Source: Chitinophagaceae bacterium (lineage in GTDB: Bacteria > Bacteroidota > Bacteroidia > Chitinophagales > Chitinophagaceae). Taken from it: DNA of 35,712 nucleotides. Every line of letters starts with the position of its first letter. Position 1 is the first letter of the stretch. Positions 22,772 through 30,058 of the stretch are shown piece by piece. The notes beneath the pieces were generated by a model that was given only the letters and a program-made list of their open reading frames with translations, did not search any database and was not told where the DNA came from. The position numbers and the translations under genes are program-made. Where the stretch lies: positions 1-35,712 of the forward strand of contig JAFBAN010000175.1 in the NCBI GenBank assembly GCA_019247775.1, read 5' to 3'.

Positions 22772-24877
22772 ATGCGTCTTTATCCCGAGTCTGCCGCCAC
22801 CCAGCTGGAATTCGACAAAGTAAAAGCTTTGCTGGCGGCGCATACCCAGACCGCGTATGCCAAACAGAAAGCGGACGAATTACGGATCCATACCCGCAAA
22901 GACTATATCCAGCTGGAACTGGAGCAGAGCCACGAATACAAATTGATCCTTGGCCAGGGACAATATTTCCCCAACGATTTTACCCTGAACATCAGCCGGG
23001 ATCTTAAGCTGCTGTCCATTCCGGGCTCCATGCTTACCGGCGAACAGTGGATGCCGGTGCGCAGGCTGGCAGAGAACACGAAGAATATTTTTCGCTGGTT
23101 CGATGCGGAGAAAAAGCTCGCTTATCCGGCCCTGGCCTCCCTGCTGGAAGGCATCCACTATGAGAAAGCCATCGTGGCAGCGATAGACGAAGTACTCGAC
23201 GAAAGCGGCAATGTAAAGGACGATGCTTCCGATAATCTTCGCCAGATCAGGATGAGCCTGTTCAGGAAGCGCAATGAGCTCAGGCGTGTTTTTGAGAAAG
23301 TAGTGGCCAAACTTGCAAAAGCCGGGTACAGCGCAGATATAGAAGAAAGTTTCAGCAACGGCAGGAGAGTGGTGGCCGTTTTTTCGGAACACAAGCGCCA
23401 GGTAAAAGGCATTTTGCACGGCGAAAGCGATAGCCGCAAAACAGCTTTTATCGAACCCGAAGAAACCATCGAGCTCAACAATGAAGTGTTTGCCCTCGAA
23501 CACGAGGAAGGCCGCGAAGTGCAGCGCATCCTGCGTGAGCTCACTTCCAGACTTTCGCCTTATGCACCGCTGTTGCAGCAATACCTGGAGCTCAGCGGCG
23601 AATATGATTTTGCCCGGGCCAAGGCGCGGCTGGCGCTTGACATGAACGGCCAGCTGCCCAATCTTGCCGATAAATCGCATGTGGAACTGGTAGATGCTTA
23701 TCACCCGCTGCTCTATCTCTACAACAAATCCTCGGGCAGAAAGACCATCCCGGTCACCATCAGGCTGGATGACCAGAGCCGGATACTGGTGATCAGCGGA
23801 CCGAATGCAGGCGGAAAGACCGTTACCATGAAGACCATCGGGCTTAACCAGATGATGCTGCAGAGCGGCTTGCTGGTGCCCGTAAGCCCGGTATCGCAGA
23901 TGGGGATTTTCAAACAGCTTTTCATACATATCGGCGATACGCAGAACCTCGAATTCGAGCTCAGCACCTATTCGAGCCATCTGCTGCACATGAAATACTT
24001 TATCGAATCGGCCAATGGCCGCACCCTGTTCTTCATCGATGAGCTGGGCAGCGGCAGCGATCCCAATCTCGGCGGCGCTTTTGCGGAAGTGATCATGGAA
24101 GAACTGTCGCGCAAACATGCTTACGGCATCGTTACCACGCATTACCTGAACCTGAAAGTGATGGCCAATCATACCCAGGGCATCATCAATGGCGCTATGC
24201 AGTTCGATGAACGCAACCTGCAACCCTTGTATAAACTGGTGATTGGTCAGCCGGGCAGTTCGTACACATTCGCTATTGCGGAACGCATCGGTCTGCCCAA
24301 ACATTTGATCGGCAAAGCGCGTAAACTGGTGGATGACGATCATTTCAAACTGGACCGCTTACTGAACAATACAGAAAAGGACCTGCAGCAGCTCGACAAA
24401 GAAAAACGCGAACTGCAGCGATTGCTGAAGGAGAATGAAAAGCTGAAAAAAGAATTGCAGGCGGTGCTCGATAAGGAGAAACACCAGCAGCAGGTAGAAC
24501 TACTCAAGCACCAGAACCGGATCTCCGAAGAGCGGATCGCGTATCTGAAAGACATGGAACGCAAGCTGAAACAGATCGTGCTCGACTGGAAGAAAACCGA
24601 AGACAAAAATGATGTAGTAAAAAATCTGAAGGATCTGTTGTTCAAACGCAAAGAAGAGATCGTGGTGAACAAACTTGCGAAGAAAGTAGACCAGAAATAC
24701 AAGGAACTGAAAGTGGAGATCGCACCCGGCTCACTGGTAAAGCTGAAAAAGAACTACCAGGTAGGGGAGGTGAAAGAGATCCGCGGCAAACGTGCCATCG
24801 TCCAGATCGGCGCACTCCCAATGAATGTCGACATCGCCGACCTCACACCCGTTGAGAAGATCCAGCAGATCGAGTGA
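22772..24877 (+). CDS. MutS2-family ATPase without a C-terminal Smr domain
   Basis: The 701-residue protein has MutS2 organisation. The N-terminal core domain runs from MRLYPESAATQLEFDKVKALL, with SIPGSMLTGEQW and a helical lever region (LRQIRMSLFRKRNELRRVFEKV), then GESDSRKTAFIEPEE. The ATPase has Walker A GPNAGGKT (343-350), LSTYSSHLLHM, Walker B FFIDELGSGSDP and THYLNLK. A long charged coiled coil follows (about residues 525-640), then a short KOW/SH3-like end (PGSLVKLKKNYQVGEVKEIRGKRAIVQIG). It stops there, whereas canonical MutS2 continues with an Smr nuclease domain (about 780-800 residues). Family roles include suppression of recombination and rescue of collided ribosomes. Without Smr, DNA or RNA cleavage is doubtful. 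The stop lies at the edge of a repeat arm (24876 on). The start at 22772 is supported by the promoter position. Confidence 0.88.
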   Translation: MRLYPESAATQLEFDKVKALLAAHTQTAYAKQKADELRIHTRKDYIQLELEQSHEYKLILGQGQYFPNDFTLNISRDLKLLSIPGSMLTGEQWMPVRRLAENTKNIFRWFDAEKKLAYPALASLLEGIHYEKAIVAAIDEVLDESGNVKDDASDNLRQIRMSLFRKRNELRRVFEKVVAKLAKAGYSADIEESFSNGRRVVAVFSEHKRQVKGILHGESDSRKTAFIEPEETIELNNEVFALEHEEGREVQRILRELTSRLSPYAPLLQQYLELSGEYDFARAKARLALDMNGQLPNLADKSHVELVDAYHPLLYLYNKSSGRKTIPVTIRLDDQSRILVISGPNAGGKTVTMKTIGLNQMMLQSGLLVPVSPVSQMGIFKQLFIHIGDTQNLEFELSTYSSHLLHMKYFIESANGRTLFFIDELGSGSDPNLGGAFAEVIMEELSRKHAYGIVTTHYLNLKVMANHTQGIINGAMQFDERNLQPLYKLVIGQPGSSYTFAIAERIGLPKHLIGKARKLVDDDHFKLDRLLNNTEKDLQQLDKEKRELQRLLKENEKLKKELQAVLDKEKHQQQVELLKHQNRISEERIAYLKDMERKLKQIVLDWKKTEDKNDVVKNLKDLLFKRKEEIVVNKLAKKVDQKYKELKVEIAPGSLVKLKKNYQVGEVKEIRGKRAIVQIGALPMNVDIADLTPVEKIQQIE

Positions 24878-24925
24878 TCTCCGTGCACCTCTGTGCATTC
24901 TGTGCCTCTGTGGTAAAACCTCTGT
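24876..24925. repeat. Single arm of the 'CTCTGTGG' repeat family
   Basis: The sequence reads TCTCCGTGCACCTCTGTGCA, then TTCTGTGCCTCTGTGG, a run of CTCTGTG words related to the arms at 9162-9257. No complementary arm is visible, so this is a half-element. It lies between the convergent MutS2 and AHSA1 genes and begins at the MutS2 stop codon. Confidence 0.5.
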
Positions 24926-24953
24926 TCCTCTGTCTGCTTAGTTTACACAGCTC

Positions 24954-25421
24954 TCACAAAGACCCCATCTTCAATAACTCCGCCTCCAGTTTATCCATAT
25001 TCTCCTCATTCTTCTCCGGCGCATAAGGCCTGATCTTATTGCATTCCCCAACCGAATTGAATTTCATTTTGAAAATAACTCGGGTCCGGGCTTCCGCCAG
25101 CTCTTCGAAAACGGTTTCTACCTGGAATATCGGTTGCGACTGCCGGTCCCAGACCAGTAATTCCGGTTCACGGATCACGGTAAATGTGCACTCATTCACA
25201 TAATTTCCTTTCTCAGGTCCATGCATCACAAAGCTCCATTTCCCGCCTGGCCGCAGGTCGAAGCTGTTGAATGTGTTGGTAAATCCTTTGGGCCCCCACC
25301 AGTTCTGCAGATGTTTAGGATCGGTCCAGGCTTTGAAAACGAGCGCCCTCGGCGCATTGAGATCGCGGATGGTAACGATCTCGCATTCGGGAGGCACTTG
25401 TAATACAGGTTCTGTTTTCAT
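24954..25421 (-). CDS. SRPBCC (AHSA1/START-like) domain protein
   Basis: The 155-residue protein is one AHSA1-type domain. REL-like DLNAPRALVFKAWTDPKHLQNWWGPKGFTN (residues 20-49) is the signature opening, followed by FDLRPGGKWSFVMHGPEKGNYVNECTFTVIREPELLVWD and a beta-rich end leading to the long C-terminal helix ENMDKLEAELLKM. The fold forms a hydrophobic pocket. The ligand and function of most bacterial members are unknown. It starts 21 nt after the stop of the esterase gene on the same strand, so the two are probably cotranscribed. It is cytoplasmic by absence of a signal peptide. Confidence 0.88.
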   Translation of the reverse strand: MKTEPVLQVPPECEIVTIRDLNAPRALVFKAWTDPKHLQNWWGPKGFTNTFNSFDLRPGGKWSFVMHGPEKGNYVNECTFTVIREPELLVWDRQSQPIFQVETVFEELAEARTRVIFKMKFNSVGECNKIRPYAPEKNEENMDKLEAELLKMGSL

Positions 25422-25442
25422 GTTATGTCAGGTAGCAGTGAA

Positions 25443-26312
25443 TTATTTTAAAAGAAAATATAGTCCATCCTTCACCGCCGGAAGAAAAACGGACATATGA
25501 TCCTCTGCAGGATAATATCGCCAGTCAAACGAAATCGCCGAACCCGACTTTAAGTTATCGAGCAGCAAAAGGGTAGGACGGGTCTGTGCTGTTTGTCGCG
25601 ACGTGTCCTTCCTGATCGCCTCAAGGTCCTTTTTGTCTTTGCTCATAGTATTGGCGATGGCCAGGAACACCGATACCTGCTGCGTTGTCTTTTTTAAGCT
25701 GATGGTCTCCTTTACCAATTTTCCATCGTCCCCCCACATACTGGGATCGATGATCAGGTACTTACGGAACATTGCCGGATGCTTCATTAACATTTCCACC
25801 GCGATCAATCCACCCAGCGAATGCCCGATCAGCATGCGCGAATCGCCGGCCGGATAATTCGCATCGATATAAGGCAACAGCTCTTTTTCCAGGTGCTCGA
25901 TAAATTTTTGCCCGCCGCCCGAAACGGACGCAGCTCTCTGGTCGAGAAAAGGCGAGGAAGCCATAGCCGTAGGCGTATAGTCGCGATCCCTTAGCCAGAT
26001 ATTGTCGATGCCCACCACGATCTTCTGCTGCTGGCCCATCTGCTTCAGGGCATTGACTACGTTGATGAATTGCGCCTGGCCATCCAGCACATAGATCACA
26101 TCAAGCTTTCCTTTTACCGCCGGCGTATAGACCTCGAAATTCCTTTGTTCGCCGAGGATCCTTGATTGAATACTGAACGATTGAATGCCGGTGTTATCCT
26201 GAGCAGCGGCCAATATGCTGCATAGCAGGCCTGACAATAACATCAACCAGGCCCCTGGCTTTTCAAAAAACGGTCGGGAGACTTTTCTGTTGCTGGGCAC
26301 AATACTTTTCAT
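25443..26312 (-). CDS. Exported alpha/beta-hydrolase (esterase D/Fes-like putative esterase)
   Basis: The 289-residue protein has a hydrophobic signal segment at about residues 20-37 (GAWLMLLSGLLCSILAAAQ), which predicts export. The putative esterase fold is clear. QSRILGEQRNFEVYTP and LDVIYVLDGQ precede the nucleophile elbow LIGHSLGGLIAVEM (Ser165), a YLIIDPSMWGDD segment carries the likely acid region, and the catalytic histidine is probably His272 in PAEDHMSVFLPAV. Homologous folds include ferric-enterobactin esterases and feruloyl or S-formylglutathione esterases, so the substrate is open. It is the first gene of a probable two-gene unit with the AHSA1-type protein. A TATATTTT sequence about 20 nt upstream of the start on the minus strand may be part of its promoter. 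Confidence 0.85.
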   Translation of the reverse strand: MKSIVPSNRKVSRPFFEKPGAWLMLLSGLLCSILAAAQDNTGIQSFSIQSRILGEQRNFEVYTPAVKGKLDVIYVLDGQAQFINVVNALKQMGQQQKIVVGIDNIWLRDRDYTPTAMASSPFLDQRAASVSGGGQKFIEHLEKELLPYIDANYPAGDSRMLIGHSLGGLIAVEMLMKHPAMFRKYLIIDPSMWGDDGKLVKETISLKKTTQQVSVFLAIANTMSKDKKDLEAIRKDTSRQTAQTRPTLLLLDNLKSGSAISFDWRYYPAEDHMSVFLPAVKDGLYFLLK

Positions 26313-26396
26313 AGCAGGCTATTGCCTTCGAAAATATATCAACGCTGTCGGATAAATTTAAACTATTTTCCGGATGGCCGATTGCAGTATTCAATC

Positions 26397-26404
26397 TAAC
26401 TTGC
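26397..26404 (+). promoter_or_regulatory. Possible -7 element (TAACTTGC) for the SDR gene
   Basis: The octamer is the same as the candidate before the NlpC/P60 gene. It lies 60 nt upstream of the ATG at 26465 in the divergent esterase/SDR spacer. It is one base short of the TAnnTTTGC consensus, so this is a weak call. Confidence 0.28.
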
Positions 26405-26464
26405 ATTTATTTACGAGATGAAGTTTAAGACTAGTGGACATTCGTCTCTGTTTAAAACAGGAAC

Positions 26465-27310
26465 ATGAAACCAGCCTCCACCAAACTCATCACTGTCATC
26501 GGTGCCGGCTCCATCGGCCAGGCTATCGCTCGCAGAATAGGAGCGGGTAAACATCTCCTGCTTGCCGACCTTCGAAAGGAAAATGCAGACGCCGCTGCCA
26601 AAACCTTGAGCGAAGCCGGCTTCGAAGTCAGCACCGCAGTCGTTGACGTAACCTCGAAAGAATCTGTTCTCGCCCTAATTGCATCAGCAAACGCCATCGG
26701 GTCTGTTCATGGCCTTATCCATGCGGCTGGTGTATCGCCCTCCCAGGCATCAGCCTCTACCATCCTGAAAGTAGATCTCTATGGGACTGCATTGGTGCTG
26801 GAGGAATTTGGGAAAGTCATCGAGCAGGGCGGGGCAGGAGTGGTGATCGCATCCCAATCCGGCCACCGTTTGCCGGCTCTTACCGCAGAACAGAACGAAG
26901 CACTTGCCACTACAGCTGCAGAAGATTTGCTCTCGCTACCTTTTCTTCAACCTCACTTGGTTACTGATCCGCTTAACGCTTACCAATTATCCAAAAGAGG
27001 CAATTCGCTCCGCGTGATGGCTGAAGCTGTGCGCTGGGGAAAACGAGGCGCACGCATCAACGCCATCAGTCCAGGCATCATTATTACTCCGCTCGCCAAA
27101 GATGAATTATCTGGTCCGAGGGGCGATGGCTACCGCAGGATGATCGACTTGTCCGCAGTAGGTCGCGCGGGAACTCCAGATGAGGTAGGAGCGGTTGGTG
27201 CATTACTAATGGGACAGGAAGGAGCTTTTATCACCGGCAGCGATTTCCTAATGGATGGCGGCGTCACTGCAGCGTATTGGTTTGGAGACCTATCGCCGCA
27301 GGCGTCCTGA
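26465..27310 (+). CDS. Short-chain dehydrogenase/reductase (SDR)
   Basis: The 281-residue protein is a classical SDR. A glycine motif GAGSIG (13-18) binds NAD(P), LLADLR follows with an acidic residue at the end of beta-2 (favouring NAD), then VVDVTSKESV, an HAAGV motif in place of NNAG, the catalytic serine region VVIASQSGHR (near 127-134), YxxxK (Y173, K177 in NAYQLSKRGN), RINAISPGIIITPLA and the C-terminal GAFITGSDFLMDGGVTAAYW. An insertion between the catalytic serine and tyrosine (about 40 residues, PALTAEQNEALATTAAEDLL) is longer than in most SDRs and probably shapes the substrate pocket. The substrate is unknown. It diverges from the esterase gene, and tRNA-Ser lies 158 nt downstream. 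Confidence 0.9.
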   Translation: MKPASTKLITVIGAGSIGQAIARRIGAGKHLLLADLRKENADAAAKTLSEAGFEVSTAVVDVTSKESVLALIASANAIGSVHGLIHAAGVSPSQASASTILKVDLYGTALVLEEFGKVIEQGGAGVVIASQSGHRLPALTAEQNEALATTAAEDLLSLPFLQPHLVTDPLNAYQLSKRGNSLRVMAEAVRWGKRGARINAISPGIIITPLAKDELSGPRGDGYRRMIDLSAVGRAGTPDEVGAVGALLMGQEGAFITGSDFLMDGGVTAAYWFGDLSPQAS

Positions 27311-27431
27311 TGTTTTTATCAAAGTCCTTAGCAGTGTTTTGCTCGTACATACCAGCCTTACGAATGCATCCTCACGTCGATCCATGTTTGGCGTCTCGCG
27401 ACTTCGATTAAAAAGCGGGGTCTCATCTTTT

Positions 27432-27463
27432 TTTGGTAGATCGACCCTCAGGCTATTATTTTG
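27432..27463 (+). promoter_or_regulatory. Probable promoter of tRNA-Ser (TTTG, 20-nt spacer, TTATTTTG)
   Basis: TTTG at 27432-27435 and TTATTTTG at 27456-27463 (one mismatch to TAnnTTTG) are 20 nt apart, the usual Bacteroidota arrangement. The -7 box ends 5 nt before the tRNA, so the transcript would start at about the mature 5' end. Confidence 0.5.
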
Positions 27464-27468
27464 CACCC

Positions 27469-27553
27469 GGAGAGATGGCAGAGCGGTCGAATGCGGCGGT
27501 CTTGAAAACCGTTGAGGTGAAAGCCTCCGGGGGTTCGAATCCCTCTCTCTCCG
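27469..27553 (+). tRNA. tRNA-Ser (anticodon TGA)
   Basis: The 85-nt gene folds as a class II tRNA. The acceptor stem GGAGAGA (27469-27475) pairs with TCTCTCC (27546-27552), with discriminator G at 27553. The anticodon loop CTTGAAA in CGGTCTTGAAAACCG carries TGA, which reads UCA and related serine codons. The long variable arm (GAGG..CCTC) is characteristic of tRNA-Ser. The T loop is TTCGAAT flanked by GGGGG and CCCTC. The CCA end is not encoded. The 3' end sequence is partly repeated 392 nt downstream, beyond the GIY-YIG gene. Confidence 0.96.
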
Positions 27554-27557
27554 CCTC

Positions 27558-27596
27558 AGCCCACCGAAGCTTTAGCGCAGGTGGGCTTTTTGTTTT
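27558..27596 (+). terminator. Terminator after tRNA-Ser
   Basis: AGCCCACC (27558-27565) pairs perfectly with GGTGGGCT (27580-27587) around a 14-nt loop, followed by a T-rich run TTTTTGTTTT. It begins 5 nt after the tRNA. A second GGTGGGCT-like word at 27618-27625 offers an alternative longer pairing. Confidence 0.85.
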
Positions 27597-27645
27597 ATAA
27601 AGGCAGCCCAATTTCTCGGTGGGCTTCGGCAGACAAGTCCGCTTA

Positions 27646-27663
27646 TCAGGTATTAATACCTGA
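27646..27663 (+). terminator. Perfect 18-nt palindrome followed by T-rich sequence
   Basis: TCAGGTATTAATACCTGA is fully self-complementary and is followed by TTTTCTTTT. It lies between the tRNA terminator and the GIY-YIG start, and may be a second terminator or a protein-binding site. Confidence 0.45.
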
Positions 27664-27696
27664 TTTTCTTTTGGGGAAGTAGGTGAGCTTTGCGAA

Positions 27697-27936
27697 GTGC
27701 AGTATGTATATATCCTTCGTTGCAGAAATGGCAAGACCTATGTAGGATGTACCCAGGACCTTAAGGAACGATTTGGCAGGCATTGTAGGGGCTATGTGCC
27801 TGCTACAAAGCATTATCTACCGGTGGTTTTGTTATTCTATTGCGCGTTCCCAAACAAATTGAAAGCATTTGAATTTGAAAAATACCTGAAATCTAGCTCT
27901 GGAAGAGCTTTTATGAATAAGAGGCTGTTCGACTGA
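27697..27936 (+). CDS. GIY-YIG domain nuclease-like protein
   Basis: The 79-residue protein is a single small GIY-YIG domain. [30 protein letters not shown] holds the two signature strands (VYI for GIY, YVG for YIG) and the arginine of the catalytic helix. [15 protein letters not shown] supplies the metal-binding glutamate. Such stand-alone domains resemble the UvrC/YhbQ group and can cut DNA, but most have no known role. The start is taken as GTG at 27697, since the frame is closed by TGA at 27661-27663 and no ATG precedes the signature. A non-standard start and the direct repeats of the tRNA end on both sides suggest a small mobile unit rather than a housekeeping gene (inference). Confidence 0.8.
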   Translation: MQYVYILRCRNGKTYVGCTQDLKERFGRHCRGYVPATKHYLPVVLLFYCAFPNKLKAFEFEKYLKSSSGRAFMNKRLFD

Positions 27937-28081
27937 CGCTCTCCGCCTTCGCCCACGAACTGGACTAAAACTCTGATTTTCAGTATTTTTTAGTATCCAA
28001 AGCCATCTGTCCGGTAACCCGAACGTAACCTATCCGAATTTTATTGCCAATCAATTTTTACTATTTTACAAAAAACAATTT

Positions 28082-28516
28082 ATGTCACAACACAAAGAGG
28101 TGATCAAATTCGGCGGTATGGAAATTCATTTTTGCCTCGACGCCAATGATACCAATGAACAGTTAACAATGTTCAAATGCATTATTCATCCGAACACCAG
28201 AATGCCGGCCCCGCACTATCATGAGCATTTCGACGAAACGGTATACGGATTGAAGGGTGCCGCAACGTTCACAATTGGCGGCAAGACGATCGAAATAGGT
28301 CCGGGCGATTCGTATTTTATTCCGCGCGGCACTGTCCATGGTTTCGCAAATAAATCCTCCGACACTATAGAATTCCTTGCATTTGTGAGCCCTGGCTTAT
28401 TTGGCCCGGATTATTTTAAAGATATAGCTCAGATAGTTAATGCCGGCGGGCCGCCCGACCTGGCAAAAATTCATGAAGTAATGCGCAAGTACGGTTTAGT
28501 GCCGGTAGCGCAATAA
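28082..28516 (+). CDS. Cupin domain protein
   Basis: The 144-residue protein is a single cupin barrel. The first cupin motif PHYHEHFDETVYGLKGAATFTIGG offers metal ligands H45, H47 and E52, and the second motif is PGDSYFIPRGTVHGFAN with H86. The C-terminal 35 residues (LFGPDYFKDIAQIVNAGGPPDLAKIHEVMRKYGLVP) form the helical tail found in quercetin dioxygenase-like cupins. The metal and substrate are unknown. It is cytoplasmic by absence of a signal peptide. The gene stands alone: the preceding spacer is AT-rich, with no clear TAnnTTTG box, and no adjacent gene suggests a pathway. Confidence 0.87.
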   Translation: MSQHKEVIKFGGMEIHFCLDANDTNEQLTMFKCIIHPNTRMPAPHYHEHFDETVYGLKGAATFTIGGKTIEIGPGDSYFIPRGTVHGFANKSSDTIEFLAFVSPGLFGPDYFKDIAQIVNAGGPPDLAKIHEVMRKYGLVPVAQ

Positions 28517-28704
28517 TTGCAGTCCATCCTTTTTGTGAACAACCGGAATGTCTTCCCGTCGTATGGGTATAAGCCCCTCGGGCAGTTCCGAACTATATCT
28601 CCTTTCTTCGCTTGCTCAAAATGAGGAATTAAGCGCTCGATTACAACTCAATAGCAGTAAAACCCCTGGCATGATTTTTTTGTTATTTTTTGTAATACAT
28701 AGGA

Positions 28705-28893
28705 ATGCCTGAAAGTTACCAGAATCTGACTGAGCCCGAGCTCATCGACAGGCTTACAGAATTAAGTGAAAAAATGGCGCAGGCCAGGGGTATCAGTACG
28801 GCCTATGATTCACTGAAAGAGGAGATACTGGCTGTACAAGAAGAGATAGAGGCAAGAAAAAAGCCGGTAAAAAAGAAATGGCGTTTTTTATGA
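28705..28893 (+). CDS. Small coiled-coil hypothetical protein
   Basis: The 62-residue protein is highly charged and almost wholly helical (ELIDRLTELSEKMAQARGISTAYDSLKEEILAVQEEIEARK), with a basic C-terminus (KKPVKKKWRF). The heptad pattern of Leu, Ile and Met suggests a coiled coil. No family is recognised. Support for it being a gene comes from the clean start after an AT-rich leader (TTTTTTTGTTATTTTTTG about 20-40 nt upstream) and a strong plus-strand terminator at 28938-28961, 45 nt after the stop. It may bind nucleic acid or a partner protein, but nothing shows which. Confidence 0.6.
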   Translation: MPESYQNLTEPELIDRLTELSEKMAQARGISTAYDSLKEEILAVQEEIEARKKPVKKKWRFL

Positions 28894-28937
28894 CCCGCTA
28901 ATCCGAAAAACCACAATAACCGCGAGATTGAATTGGG

Positions 28938-28961
28938 CCGCTCTTACCGGGCGGTTTTTTT
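28938..28961 (+). terminator. Intrinsic terminator of the small coiled-coil gene, overlapping the SET gene 3' end
   Basis: CCGCTC (28938-28943) pairs with GGGCGG (28949-28954) with one G-T pair and a TTACC loop, followed by seven T. The loop contains the complement of the SET gene stop codon, and the T run encodes, on the other strand, part of its C-terminal Lys-Lys. Confidence 0.8.
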
Positions 28962-29402
28962 GTGCCTGTGACCTTCCTTGCCGTCATCAAACCGTTTTGA
29001 TTGCCGCTTGTTCTCGCGGATCACATCCCAATACTCGCGGCCATAGCCCACCAGGATCTCTTCGCCGGGCTCGATATTCCGTTTCGCTTTGATATACACC
29101 CGCTTTTTTACGGTCACATACTCACAATTATTGGTGATGCCTTTCATCCGGTTAATGCCGCGGGCATCATTGGCAAAACGCGCCAGCGATGTTTTATACG
29201 GCTTCGCATCGATCACATGATTGCGCGTTACATAAAACAGGTATGCATTATCGGGCAGCCTGCTAAGCTCATTCCAGGTACTGACCCTCCCGGTATATTC
29301 CGTGATCAGCGTTCCTTTTGGGATAGCCACTTTCGTGAACAGCCCCTTGCCAGCCCCGGGCAGTGTGGATTTTTTCACCGATAATTCTGATTTCGAAAGC
29401 AT
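28944..29402 (-). CDS. SET domain protein (putative protein-lysine methyltransferase)
   Basis: The 152-residue protein is a minimal SET domain. GAGKGLFTKVAIPKGTLITEYTG (16-38) is the SAM-binding opening. ARFANDARG (74-82) replaces the RFINHSC motif and keeps the asparagine, and EPGEEILVGYGREYW (111-125) provides the catalytic tyrosine region. The C-terminal basic tail (KRQSKRFDDGKEGHRHKK) may bind nucleic acid or a partner. Bacterial members methylate lysines in a few known proteins, and the target here is unknown. The last codons and stop lie inside the terminator hairpin of the convergent small gene. The start ATG at 29402 follows a spacer of about 60 nt from the response-regulator gene on the same strand. 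Confidence 0.85.
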   Translation of the reverse strand: MLSKSELSVKKSTLPGAGKGLFTKVAIPKGTLITEYTGRVSTWNELSRLPDNAYLFYVTRNHVIDAKPYKTSLARFANDARGINRMKGITNNCEYVTVKKRVYIKAKRNIEPGEEILVGYGREYWDVIRENKRQSKRFDDGKEGHRHKKTAR

Positions 29403-29465
29403 GCCTTTTCCAATACCAATATCAGGCCATTGCTTTTTGGGTAACTATCGGTACCAATTGTGGAG

Positions 29466-29867
29466 TTAACGATCGGAAAGCGCTATGATCTCCCTGGCGA
29501 GCTTGATCAGTTCCTCAAAGTCTGAAGGCTTGATCAGGTATTTGGAAGCCCCATGACTCACGCAGGCCTCGATGATGGAAGGTGAGGCCGCCGTACTCAC
29601 GATCACTTTGGGCGTATCGCGATAGCGTTCATCGGCCTGTAAACGTTTCAGGAATTCTTCTCCATTCATCATGGGCATATTGTAGTCGGATACGATGATA
29701 TCCGGTTTCTCCACATCAGCACAACGCCCGAGCCATTGCAAAGCCTCATCGCTGCGGGTGGCAAAACGAACCTGTACCGGGCTGCCTGTAGACTCGAACG
29801 CCTGCTGCATCAATACCTGATCGTCCAGGTCGTCGTCTATGATGAATATGTTCAGTCCCTTGTTCAT
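29466..29867 (-). CDS. Single-domain response regulator (CheY-like receiver)
   Basis: The 133-residue protein is a lone receiver domain. The acidic pocket D11-D12-D13 in IIDDDLDD, the phosphoacceptor D61 in IIVSDYNMPMMNGEEFL, the switch Thr92 (VIVSTAAS) and the invariant K113 (YLIKPSD) are all present. There is no output domain, so it acts by binding a partner, as in short phosphorelays of Bacteroidota. No histidine kinase gene lies nearby. The ATG at 29867 is preferred over that at 29885, because MNKGLNIFIIDDD is the usual N-terminus. The gene is followed after about 60 nt by the SET gene on the same strand. Confidence 0.93.
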   Translation of the reverse strand: MNKGLNIFIIDDDLDDQVLMQQAFESTGSPVQVRFATRSDEALQWLGRCADVEKPDIIVSDYNMPMMNGEEFLKRLQADERYRDTPKVIVSTAASPSIIEACVSHGASKYLIKPSDFEELIKLAREIIALSDR

Positions 29868-30009
29868 GCGGTTAAAATAACACAATATGCGCTAGCCAGC
29901 AAGATACACCGCTCAGCCATGCAGATGTTGTGCCAGACTTCCCCCAAGCCGGAATATGACCGCTTCCTGACATTAAAACGGGATGAAACCTGTGTACAAA
30001 ACATGCAAA

Positions 30010-30029
30010 CCCCTTGCGCATGCAAGGGG
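30010..30029 (-). terminator. Hairpin after the PorP/SprF-like gene
   Basis: On the minus strand CCCCTTGC pairs perfectly with GCAAGGGG across a 4-nt ATGC loop, followed by TTTGCATGTTTTG. The stem lies about 30 nt beyond the stop of the last gene of the fibre operon. The T run is interrupted, so termination may be partial. Confidence 0.6.
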
Positions 30030-30058
30030 CTCAGCAGGGTAAAGAAGCGGGAATAGCC

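Larger units (their letters stand above)
27547..27959 (+). repeat. Direct repeat of the tRNA-Ser 3' end flanking the GIY-YIG gene
   Basis: Copy 1 (27547-27568) reads CTCTCCGCCTCAGCCCACCG then AA. Copy 2 (27939-27959) reads CTCTCCGCCTTCGCCCACG then AA. They agree at about 19 of 22 positions, with one single-base gap. Copy 1 begins in the acceptor stem of tRNA-Ser. The 392-nt segment between starts of the copies carries the tRNA terminator and the GIY-YIG gene, an arrangement like attL/attR of an element integrated at a tRNA 3' end. Confidence 0.6.

Noticed and set aside
22880-24343. 487-codon minus-strand frame opposite the MutS2 gene
   Set aside because: It is antisense to a gene with clear Walker motifs; length alone is not evidence at this GC content.
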